Shown: positions 1 to 6,151 of the stretch, piece by piece
Layout of the letters: each line of letters begins with the position of its first letter
How positions within the stretch are numbered: position 1 is the first letter of the stretch
Assembly (NCBI GenBank): GCA_900552585.1
Contig: USAB01000025.1
Span: 1 to 22,632 of the forward strand
Source: an uncultured Coriobacteriaceae bacterium
GTDB lineage: Bacteria; Actinomycetota; Coriobacteriia; Coriobacteriales; Eggerthellaceae
DNA: 22,632 bases
Direction: 5' to 3'
The notes under the pieces: generated by a model
What the model was told of the DNA's origin: nothing
Databases searched by the model: none
Seen by the model: the letters and a program-made list of their open reading frames with translations, nothing else
Position numbers and translations under genes: made by a program

Positions 1-76
1 GGTAGCGGTGACTGGATTCGAACCAGTGACGCCACGGGTATGAACCGTGTGCTCTGACCAACTGAGCTACACCGCC
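1..76 (-). tRNA. tRNA-Met (anticodon CAT), 3' end cut by the window
   Basis: The reverse complement folds into a cloverleaf. The acceptor arm starts GGCGGTG and pairs with CACCGCT. The anticodon stem CACGG/CCGTG encloses the seven-base loop TTCATAC, giving anticodon CAT, and the T arm contains GGTTCGAATCC. The discriminator base is A, followed by an encoded CC; the last A of CCA falls outside the window. It is the last of three tRNAs read leftward. The body looks like elongator Met, since the acceptor pairs at position 1 and it lies in a Thr-Met pair. In many actinobacteria this pair is followed by rpmG and secE-nusG, which may lie just beyond the edge (inference). Confidence 0.93.
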
Positions 77-93
77 ATTTCCATCTAACGTAA

Positions 94-169
94 TGGAGCC
101 CGCGACCGGACTTGAACCGGTGACCTCTTCGTTACCAACGAAGTGCTCTACCGACTGAGCTACACGGGC
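94..169 (-). tRNA. tRNA-Thr (anticodon GGT)
   Basis: The reverse complement reads GCCCGTG at the 5' end and CGCGGGC-T-CCA at the 3' end, with one G-T wobble in the acceptor. The anticodon stem CTTCG/CGAAG holds the loop TTGGTAA, so the anticodon is GGT (threonine). The CCA is encoded. It lies 17 bp upstream of tRNA-Met and 5 bp downstream of tRNA-Tyr, so the three are very likely cut from one transcript. Confidence 0.96.
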
Positions 170-174
170 AAAAG

Positions 175-258
175 TGGTGGGGATGCCTGGACTCGAACCA
201 GGGAACTCAGAGAGAGCGGATTTACAGTCCGCCGCAGTTGCCGCTGTGCCACATCCCC
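175..258 (-). tRNA. tRNA-Tyr (anticodon GTA), class II with long variable arm
   Basis: The reverse complement starts GGGGATG and ends CATCCCC-A-CCA. The anticodon stem GCGGA/TCCGC holds CTGTAAA, giving anticodon GTA (tyrosine). The total length of 84 nt and the long variable arm fit a class II tyrosine tRNA. It is the first gene of the tRNA operon and lies about 70 bp downstream of a near-consensus promoter. Confidence 0.96.
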
Positions 259-297
259 ATTTGATGCGCCTAACCATGTGCAATTGTCAAGCTACCT

Positions 298-324
298 CTC
301 GATTGCTTCCTCCGAAGAATCGAG
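298..324 (-). other. Hairpin in the leader of the tRNA operon
   Basis: CTCGATT at 298-304 pairs with AATCGAG at 318-324. The stem continues inward as a CTTC/GAAG extension past a one-base bulge to a four-base loop. It lies between the predicted transcription start and tRNA-Tyr, and there is no U tract after it. It may be a processing signal for the tRNA precursor; that role is inference. Confidence 0.5.
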
Positions 325-331
325 CAAGAGG

Positions 332-360
332 ATAATACGTTAGGATTTCCTCAGTGTCAA
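332..360 (-). promoter_or_regulatory. Near-consensus housekeeping promoter of the tRNA operon
   Basis: On the minus strand there is a perfect -35 box TTGACA (360-355), a 17-bp spacer, and a -10 box TATTAT (337-332). It points toward the Tyr-Thr-Met tRNAs, with a predicted start near 325. A near-consensus promoter fits stable-RNA genes that need high output. Confidence 0.8.
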
Positions 361-968
361 CGCCCTACACGCCCCCGGGCGTATCTACATGATTCCTCCG
401 CAATCCAGGCTTCAGTAGGCCTTTGACCTGCGATTATGATACACCTGAAATTGCATTCTTTCGTTTTCGACAATACATGAGGGCATTTTTCCCAAAATTT
501 TTTTTCGAATTTCGCCGTATCGCACCCCTGCTTTCACGATATGACCGTGTCGGCTACCTCTTCTGTCAGAGCGCAGCTCTTCGACCCTTATATATATGTA
601 TGCCTTATCACCTCGAGATTGCCGGCATATTTCGACACGAGCCGCACCTCGATCGTTTGTTTCCCAATCGTGGTGTTTCGCACCATTCCATCGACGAAGC
701 ATGACGAACTCGTGAAGGAGATGTGGTTTCAGCCGCATTTCAGCAGTTTCTATTAGAATTAAGCCACTACATCTTGTGGATATGTTTTCTTATCCCCTAA
801 ATTCCGTGCTTCAATTTTCTCAGAATCTTTCAGTTTGAGCTTCTGAGCTGGGGTTACCGAAGTCAATGCCCTCCGTCCGCTCCACCGCATGCGAACCTAC
901 TTGTGTTTCTGGTAGTATTGCCCTCGATGCGTAAATCACTTCACACATGCTCAACCAAGGAGGTTTCT
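361..968. other. Long intergenic region without a convincing gene
   Basis: This stretch separates the leftward tRNA operon from the rightward NlpC/P60 gene. It holds a short G+C hairpin (ACGCCC/GGGCGT at 370-383), an A/T-rich tract around 490-515, and a TATATATA run near 592. The small open frames here lack ribosome binding sites and family-like composition. A weak promoter for the NlpC/P60 gene could use TTGTGG near 774 with TAAATT about 18 bp later, but that is a poor match. The 3' end is the leader of the NlpC/P60 gene, with its ribosome site at 959-963. I recognise no riboswitch. Confidence 0.5.
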
Positions 969-2195
969 ATGGTAGAGCGTACTCGTACGCTGAATCGACG
1001 CACATTCCTCGGCGGAGCTGCCACGTTCTGCGTTGCTTCTTTTGCAGTTCCGTCCATGGCATACGCAAAGTCCTCTTCCGAACTGAAGCAGGAGGCAAGC
1101 GATCTTCAGGCTCAGGCTGACGAAGTCAGCAAAGAGCTCGTGAATGCTCAGGCTGACCTGGAAGCTGCTTCCGATAAATACTATAAGGCTCAGGAGGACC
1201 ATCAGGCCGCAACGGATGCGGCAAATAAGGCCCAAAAGAAAATCGACTCTGCCACGAAGCAGATTTCCCAGTATCAGGACAAGCTCGGCACCCGCGCACG
1301 CGAGATGTACCGCACCGGCAACTCCTCGTTCCTGGATCTGCTGCTGGGTTCCACGACGTTCGAGGAATTCGCAACGAACTGGGACCTTCTGAGCGACATG
1401 AACGAGCAGGATGCAGAACTCGTCAAGAAGACGAAGGACCTGCGTCAAGAAGTCGAAGACCAGAAGGTCGAGCTGGACAAGCAGGAGCAGGCCGCTGCCA
1501 ATGCCGAGCAGAGCGCAAAGGAAGCTTCGGAATCTGCCGCTGCGACCACGAAGACGCTGCAGACGAAGTATGCGTCTTTGACGTCTGCTCAGAAGAAGAA
1601 GGCTCAGGAAGCTCAGGCCAAGGCTGCACAAGAGAAGGCGGCCGAGGAAGAGGCGCAGCGCCAAGCTGCCCGTCAGGCCGCTGCAAGCAATTCGAACAGC
1701 AATAGCGGCTCGGACAATTCGAATTCCAACAACAACTCGAATACCAATAGCAATTCCGGTGGCAACTCGAACTCCGGCACGGATTCGAACACGAATTCTG
1801 GCGGAAACTCGAACTCTAATTCGAACTCTGGCGGCAGCAGCTCGGGCGGCACGCATCCCGCAGCCGCTTCCTATGCTGAGAGCAAGATTGGCTGCCCGTA
1901 TGTCTGGGGTGCTGAAGGTCCGAGCTCGTTCGACTGCTCCGGCCTGGTGAAATGGGCTTATGGCCAGATTGGCATTTCTCTTCCCCACTACACGGAGTCC
2001 ATCTACGCACAGGCGAAGAGCGTTATGGCTGTTTCGTCTGCAGCTCGCGGCGACGTCCTGTATCGTTCCGGCCATGTGGGCATTGCCTGCGTTGCCGGCG
2101 GTACGACGTACGTGCATGCCCCGACGTTCGGCGCCAAGGTTCGCAACACGGACCCGCTGTCCTGGTCTGGCTTCACCGCCGCTCTGCGGATGTAG
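969..2195 (+). CDS. Secreted NlpC/P60 peptidoglycan endopeptidase with coiled-coil N-terminal domain
   Basis: Predicted cell-wall hydrolase that cuts peptide stems of peptidoglycan outside the cell. The start at 969 is chosen because AAGGAGG lies just upstream; the in-frame ATG at 903 has no such site. The 408-residue protein begins with a twin-arginine signal (RRTFLGG, residues 10-16) ending in an AYA cleavage motif near residue 33. Residues 35-235 are a long Ala/Gln/Glu-rich coiled coil of the CwlO/PcsB type, with the conserved REMYRTG...FLDLLLGS segment at 111-128. An Asn/Ser/Gly linker spans 240-294. The NlpC/P60 domain follows, with catalytic Cys323 (FDCSG), His369 (SGHVGI) and His383 (YVHAP). 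The coiled coil in such enzymes usually blocks or positions the catalytic domain and may need an activator such as FtsEX (family knowledge). It is a single gene followed by a strong terminator and faces putP convergently. Confidence 0.92.
   Translation: MVERTRTLNRRTFLGGAATFCVASFAVPSMAYAKSSSELKQEASDLQAQADEVSKELVNAQADLEAASDKYYKAQEDHQAATDAANKAQKKIDSATKQISQYQDKLGTRAREMYRTGNSSFLDLLLGSTTFEEFATNWDLLSDMNEQDAELVKKTKDLRQEVEDQKVELDKQEQAAANAEQSAKEASESAAATTKTLQTKYASLTSAQKKKAQEAQAKAAQEKAAEEEAQRQAARQAAASNSNSNSGSDNSNSNNNSNTNSNSGGNSNSGTDSNTNSGGNSNSNSNSGGSSSGGTHPAAASYAESKIGCPYVWGAEGPSSFDCSGLVKWAYGQIGISLPHYTESIYAQAKSVMAVSSAARGDVLYRSGHVGIACVAGGTTYVHAPTFGAKVRNTDPLSWSGFTAALRM
1686..1850 (+). repeat. Low-complexity Asn/Ser/Gly-coding tract in the NlpC/P60 gene
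   Basis: About 165 bp of degenerate short repeats built from aac/aat, tcg/tcc/agc and ggc codons encode a flexible linker of Asn, Ser, Gly and a few Thr/Asp residues between the coiled coil and the catalytic domain. Such tracts often vary in length between strains by slippage or recombination (inference). Confidence 0.8.
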
Positions 2196-2220
2196 CACTT
2201 CACACGCCTCGCATTGATTA

Positions 2221-2250
2221 GCCTGCCGGCATGTGCCGGCAGGCTTTTTT
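2221..2250 (+). terminator. Intrinsic terminator of the NlpC/P60 gene
   Basis: GCCTGCCGGC at 2221-2230 pairs perfectly with GCCGGCAGGC at 2235-2244 around a four-base loop, followed by six T. It begins 25 bp after the stop codon. Confidence 0.95.
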
Positions 2251-2365
2251 ATTCCGTCACGCTTTGCTTCTTCCCTACCACCCGCACCCCAACGCCTAAG
2301 GCCCGTTATTCCGCTTCTCCGCCCCTTGAAAGAAGCGTCGAGTGTTACGGAATGGAAGTACCGCC

Positions 2366-2413
2366 AAGAAACAAGGAAGGCCGCCTTCGTTGCATTCCAC
2401 AGCGAAGGCGGCC
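2366..2413 (-). terminator. Probable terminator of the proline symporter gene
   Basis: An 11-bp perfect inverted repeat (2379-2389 with 2403-2413, GGCCGCCTTCG/CGAAGGCGGCC) lies 44 bp beyond the putP stop. On the minus strand it is followed by a T-rich but interrupted tail (TTCCTTGTTTCTTGG). The plus-strand tail is weaker, so assignment to the minus strand is preferred. Confidence 0.65.
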
Positions 2414-2457
2414 TCTTGTTGATCCACGGTATCGACGGAGCAGAACACCTGTAACGG

Positions 2458-4029
2458 CTACTTCATTTCAGCAACTGCGTTCTGGTACTCGTCATATTCC
2501 TTCTGCATAGAGTCACTGGGGGCCTTCGTAGCCAACGAAACGACCGCCGCCACGATGAGCGCCAGCACAAATCCCGGCAGCAGTTCATAGACGGCGAACC
2601 AGCCGCCCAGACCGGAGATGAAGTTATGCCAAATCAGCACCGTTGCCGTGCCGGTGATCATGCCCGCAATCGCGCCGGGCAGATTCATGCGCTTCCAATA
2701 CAGCGAAAGCAGGATAACGGGTCCGAACGAAGCGCCGAATCCTGCCCAGGCGTACGACACGATGCCGAAGATGGATGAATTCTCGTCCAGGGCCAGCAAG
2801 ATGCCGAAGATGAACACGGCCAGCAGCACGAATCGGGCAACAATCATTACCTGCCTATCCGTTGCGTCGCGCTTGATGATGCCGCGGAAGATATCCTCGG
2901 CAATAGACGAACCGGAAATCAGCAGGTACGACGACGATGAGCTCATGGACGCGGCAAAGATGCCGGACACCACCAAGCCGCACACGAACGACGGCAGCAG
3001 GATCTGGGATGCCACGATGAAAATGTTCTCGGCGCTTGCCTGCGTCAGGAACTCCGCCGGCAACATGGCGCGACCGACCAAGCCGATGCACACGGCGCAG
3101 GAAAGCGAGATCACACACCAGATGGTCGCAATACGGCGGGAGATCTTAATTTCCTCCGGATTGCGGATGCTCATAAAACGGACCAGCACCTGCGGCATAC
3201 CGAAATAGCCCAGGCCCCATGCCAAGCCGGAGATGATCGTAACGGCACCGTATCCTGCGGCGTCTCCGAATTGCGGCATGCCGTTCTCGATAACTTGCTG
3301 GCCGTTCGCATCCAGAATAGGCGTAGCGATGTCCGTGGCGCTGAGGAAGCCGGGGATGCTCCTCAGCACATTCACCACGTTATCCACGCCGCCCGCATTC
3401 GCAACGCTGCCGATAAACACGATCGCAAGCGCGAAGAACATGAGCGTGCCTTGGATGAGGTCCGTTGTGCAGACGGAAAGGTATCCGCCGACGAACGTGT
3501 AGAGGAACACGATGATAGCTCCGAGCATCATCATCGTTGCGTAATCGAATCCGAACAGCGTGGAGAACAGCTTGCCGCACGTAACGAAGCAGCTGCCCAC
3601 ATAAATGCTGAAGAACAGGAAGATGATAATAGCGGCCACCGTCGAGATGATGTGGCGATCGTCATGAAATCGGTTCGCAAAGTACTGCGGAAGCGTGATG
3701 GAATCGCCGGCCTTCTCTGAGTAGATGCGCAGGCGCTTTGCCACAATCTTCCAGTTCACATACGTGCCGATAGCCAAGCCGATAGCCGTCCACATCGCAT
3801 CGGATGCGCCGGTGAAGTACGCCACGCCGGGCAGGCCCATAAGAAGCCACCCGGACATATCGCTGGCCTCGGCAGAAAGCGCCGTGAGCCACGGCCCCAG
3901 CTGACGTCCGCCCAGGAAGTAATTCGACGTGGACTGATTCGACTTCTTCGCATAGATGAAGCCGATGGTAAGAACCACCACGAAGTAGATGAGCATTGCG
4001 AGCAATACCCAAAAATCGCTGTGTAGCAT
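2458..4029 (-). CDS. putP: Sodium/proline symporter, PutP type (SSS family)
   Basis: Inner-membrane transporter that couples Na+ entry to L-proline uptake. The start at 4029 (MLHSDFW) is chosen because AGGAG lies 8 bases upstream; the in-frame ATG ten codons earlier at 4059 has no such site. The 523-residue protein is close to the usual PutP length and is hydrophobic throughout, as expected for a LeuT-fold carrier with about 13 membrane segments. The motif SAEASDMSGW (residues 52-61) carries the Asp-Met-Ser triad known to bind Na+ and proline in E. coli PutP. GGRQLG near 40 carries the conserved Arg, TTDLIQGTLM near 190 the second conserved Asp, and the Ser-rich SSSSSYLL near 363-370 the core Na+ site. 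No proline dehydrogenase gene is adjacent, so the role may be osmotic or nutritional uptake. It is monocistronic and divergent from the aminotransferase gene. Proline specificity is inferred from these motifs. Confidence 0.88.
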   Translation of the reverse strand: MLHSDFWVLLAMLIYFVVVLTIGFIYAKKSNQSTSNYFLGGRQLGPWLTALSAEASDMSGWLLMGLPGVAYFTGASDAMWTAIGLAIGTYVNWKIVAKRLRIYSEKAGDSITLPQYFANRFHDDRHIISTVAAIIIFLFFSIYVGSCFVTCGKLFSTLFGFDYATMMMLGAIIVFLYTFVGGYLSVCTTDLIQGTLMFFALAIVFIGSVANAGGVDNVVNVLRSIPGFLSATDIATPILDANGQQVIENGMPQFGDAAGYGAVTIISGLAWGLGYFGMPQVLVRFMSIRNPEEIKISRRIATIWCVISLSCAVCIGLVGRAMLPAEFLTQASAENIFIVASQILLPSFVCGLVVSGIFAASMSSSSSYLLISGSSIAEDIFRGIIKRDATDRQVMIVARFVLLAVFIFGILLALDENSSIFGIVSYAWAGFGASFGPVILLSLYWKRMNLPGAIAGMITGTATVLIWHNFISGLGGWFAVYELLPGFVLALIVAAVVSLATKAPSDSMQKEYDEYQNAVAEMK

Positions 4030-4139
4030 AAAACAGACTCCTATAATGTCTTTTTGCAACTAGTGAAAGATTCTACTTTCAATCAGCTAGCATGCCCATG
4101 AATATAGTGCGTGCGGTCGATTAGGGAAGGAAACGGCAC
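4030..4139. promoter_or_regulatory. Divergent intergenic region between putP and the aminotransferase gene
   Basis: These 110 bp must hold the promoters of both divergent genes. Ribosome sites are clear (AGGAG for putP, GGGAAGGAAAC for the aminotransferase). A plus-strand TATAGT near 4102 and a minus-strand TATAGG near 4042 resemble -10 boxes, but neither has a good -35 box, so exact promoters cannot be assigned. Confidence 0.4.
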
Positions 4140-5423
4140 ATGTCACGTTATGAACAGATGACAAAAGACCAGCTGCAAACGGAAAAAGAACATCTGGACC
4201 GCCAGTACCAGGATATCAAGGCCCGGGGCCTGTCTCTGAATATGGCCCGTGGCAAGCCCTCTTCCGCACAGCTTGACCTGAGCTCCGACCTGCTGAAGAA
4301 TGTCGGCCCCGAGGATCTGACGGCCGAAGACGGCACCGATGCGCGCAACTACGGCGTGCTGGCGGGCCTTCCCGAGGCGAAGCGCCTCATGGCCGTGCTG
4401 CTGGACGACAGCCCCGAGAATATCATCGTCTGCGGCAACTCCAGCCTGAACATCATGTACGACACGGTCGCCCGCTGCTGGATGTTCGGCACGCTGGGCT
4501 CCACGCCCTGGTGCCAGCTGCCGAATGTGAAGTGGCTCTGCCCCGTTCCCGGATACGACCGCCATTTCGGTGTCACGGAAGCATTCAGCATGGAGCTGAT
4601 TCCCGTGTCGATGGACGACAACGGCCCGATTATGGACGAAATTGAACGCCTTGCAGCTTCCGACGACGCCATCAAGGGCATCTGGTGCGTTCCGAAATAC
4701 TCCAACCCCAGCGGCATCACGTATTCCGACGACGTGGTGAAGCGCCTTGCCTCCATGAAGACGGCGGCAAGCGATTTCCGCATCTTCTGGGATAACGCCT
4801 ACAGCGTGCATCACCTGTACGACGACCCCGCGCAGCAGGATCAGCTATACGACATCGCCGATGCCTGCAAGGAAGCGGGCACGGAGGATCGCTATTTCAA
4901 GTTTGCTTCCACCAGCAAGGTCACGTTCCCCGGCGCCGGCATTTCCGCCATCGCCGCCAGCGCCGCGAACATTGCCGAAATCAAGCAGCGCATGCAGCCG
5001 CAGACCATCGGCTTCGACAAGATCAATCAGCTGCGCCATGTGCGCTTCCTAAAGGACGCCGATGGTATTGCGGCCCATATGCGCAAGCATGCCGCCCTGC
5101 TGCGCCCGAAATTCGAGCTTGTCCAGGACACGCTGGAGCGCGAGCTTTCCGACTGCGGTTGCACGTGGAGTCATCCGCGCGGCGGCTACTTCGTGTCGTT
5201 CAACGCCCCCGAGCATTCGGCAAAGCGCATCGTGACGCTGTGCAAGGAGGCCGGCGTCACGCTGACGGGCGCGGGCGCAACGTGGCCGCACAAGAACGAC
5301 CCGCATGACAGCAACATCCGCATTGCTCCGTCCCTGCCGCCTATCGAAGAGCTACAGCAGGCCCTGGAAGTCTTCGTCGTATGCGTGAAGCTGGCAGCGG
5401 TCGAAGTGCAGCTTGCCCAGTAG
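4140..5423 (+). CDS. aspT: Aspartate aminotransferase, class Ic (MocR-like aminotransferase fold)
   Basis: PLP enzyme predicted to exchange the amino group between aspartate and 2-oxoglutarate, linking the TCA cycle to aspartate-family amino acids. The 427-residue protein has the N-terminal signature LNMARGKP (33-40) typical of the actinobacterial aspartate aminotransferase subgroup first defined in Corynebacterium. Expected fold-type I residues are visible: Asn189 in YSNPSG, Asp218 and Tyr221 in FWDNAY, the PLP lysine Lys260 in STSKVTFPG, and the substrate-binding Arg394 in NIRIAPS. The start is supported by GGGAAGGAAAC just upstream. The gene stands alone, with its own terminator 25 bp after the stop. 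The subgroup call is firm. The exact substrate is inferred; an alanine or other aminotransferase is a less likely alternative. Confidence 0.85.
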   Translation: MSRYEQMTKDQLQTEKEHLDRQYQDIKARGLSLNMARGKPSSAQLDLSSDLLKNVGPEDLTAEDGTDARNYGVLAGLPEAKRLMAVLLDDSPENIIVCGNSSLNIMYDTVARCWMFGTLGSTPWCQLPNVKWLCPVPGYDRHFGVTEAFSMELIPVSMDDNGPIMDEIERLAASDDAIKGIWCVPKYSNPSGITYSDDVVKRLASMKTAASDFRIFWDNAYSVHHLYDDPAQQDQLYDIADACKEAGTEDRYFKFASTSKVTFPGAGISAIAASAANIAEIKQRMQPQTIGFDKINQLRHVRFLKDADGIAAHMRKHAALLRPKFELVQDTLERELSDCGCTWSHPRGGYFVSFNAPEHSAKRIVTLCKEAGVTLTGAGATWPHKNDPHDSNIRIAPSLPPIEELQQALEVFVVCVKLAAVEVQLAQ

Positions 5424-5448
5424 CCGCTTCTGCCTCACACGGCCTGAC

Positions 5449-5483
5449 AAAACGCCCGTCGTATCATCGCGGCGGGCGTTTTT
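5449..5483. terminator. Bidirectional intrinsic terminator between the aminotransferase and vsr genes
   Basis: AAAACGCCCGTCG (5449-5461) pairs over 13 bp with CGGCGGGCGTTTT (5470-5482), with one T-G wobble and an eight-base loop. It has A on the left flank and T on the right, so it can stop transcription of the aminotransferase gene on the plus strand and of vsr on the minus strand. Confidence 0.9.
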
Positions 5484-5550
5484 CGTGTGTGGAGGCGTCG
5501 CCTTCAGCCGACGTCAATACCAGCGGCTTCCCTCAATAGGCTCGACTTCC

Positions 5551-6147
5551 CTACGCGTGCGAGGCACCGCAGGCTTTCTCGTGCGTCCCAGCGGATTCGG
5601 AACCGTCGCTCGCGTTCTCATCGGACGCCTCAACCTCGCCGGACGCTTGCTCGTCTTCTGGCGCATCGGTCAATACGATGGAGTAATATTCCACCGCTTC
5701 CGGCTTCATCGTCTTGCCCAGCTCGACTGCCAATTCCGGAAGCAGCTCCGCGAACGTACGATCCACGACTTTCTTCTTCAGCTGGCATTCCCAAATCACA
5801 TGCGTTGTCCAGCCCAAATCATCCAGCAGCGCCAAGTTCTTCTTGTCGCGCGCCACGTTGCGCTCGAACTTCTCCGTCCAGTATTCCACGTTGGACTTCG
5901 GCAAAGGTAGATTGCAGTGCGGGCAGCGATGCCAGAAGCAACCATTCACGAACAGCGCCACCTTCTTGCCGGGCCATGCAACGTCGGGACGGCCCGGAAC
6001 CTTCCACTGAAGGCGATAACCGGTCAATCCCGCATCGCGCAAACGTTGCCGTACCAAGAGCTCTGGCTTCGTGTTAGCCCGCTTATTGCCCTGCATGGAC
6101 TTATGTACTGCCGCGCTTACGGGCGGCGTGTTCTCAGGTACTGTCAT
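5551..6147 (-). CDS. vsr: Very short patch repair endonuclease (Vsr), no adjacent methylase
   Basis: Vsr nicks DNA 5' of the T in T:G mismatches left by deamination of 5-methylcytosine. The 198-residue protein has the full family signature: KSMQGNKRANTKPE at 16-29, catalytic Asp55 in PGRPD, and GCFWHRCPHC at 69-78, which includes the mismatch-inserting Phe71/Trp72 and catalytic-type His73. SNVEYW at 85-90 supplies the third aromatic residue, and IWEC at 118-121 supplies a zinc-type Cys. Residues 160-198 form an acidic Ser/Glu/Asp-rich tail absent from E. coli Vsr. It starts 4 bp after the stop of the upstream membrane-protein gene and lacks a clear ribosome site, so translation is probably coupled. 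No cytosine methyltransferase gene lies within this window, which is unusual since vsr normally sits beside dcm-type genes. Confidence 0.9.
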   Translation of the reverse strand: MTVPENTPPVSAAVHKSMQGNKRANTKPELLVRQRLRDAGLTGYRLQWKVPGRPDVAWPGKKVALFVNGCFWHRCPHCNLPLPKSNVEYWTEKFERNVARDKKNLALLDDLGWTTHVIWECQLKKKVVDRTFAELLPELAVELGKTMKPEAVEYYSIVLTDAPEDEQASGEVEASDENASDGSESAGTHEKACGASHA

Positions 6148-6151
6148 GCGG

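Noticed and set aside
423..756. Small overlapping open frames in the 361-968 gap
   Set aside because: No ribosome sites, unusual composition and no similarity that I recognise.
740..968. A c-di-AMP (ydaO-type) riboswitch ahead of the NlpC/P60 gene
   Set aside because: Such riboswitches often precede wall-hydrolase genes in actinobacteria, but I do not see the conserved blocks of this class in the leader. A covariance-model search would settle it.
951..2198. A 415-codon open frame antisense to the NlpC/P60 gene
   Set aside because: Arg/Leu/Ser-rich translation with no domains, no ribosome site, and exactly opposite a well-supported gene. It is a composition shadow.
2312..2337. Hairpin CGCTTCT/AGAAGCG between the two convergent terminators
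   Set aside because: Seven base pairs with no T run, between two better terminators; probably incidental.
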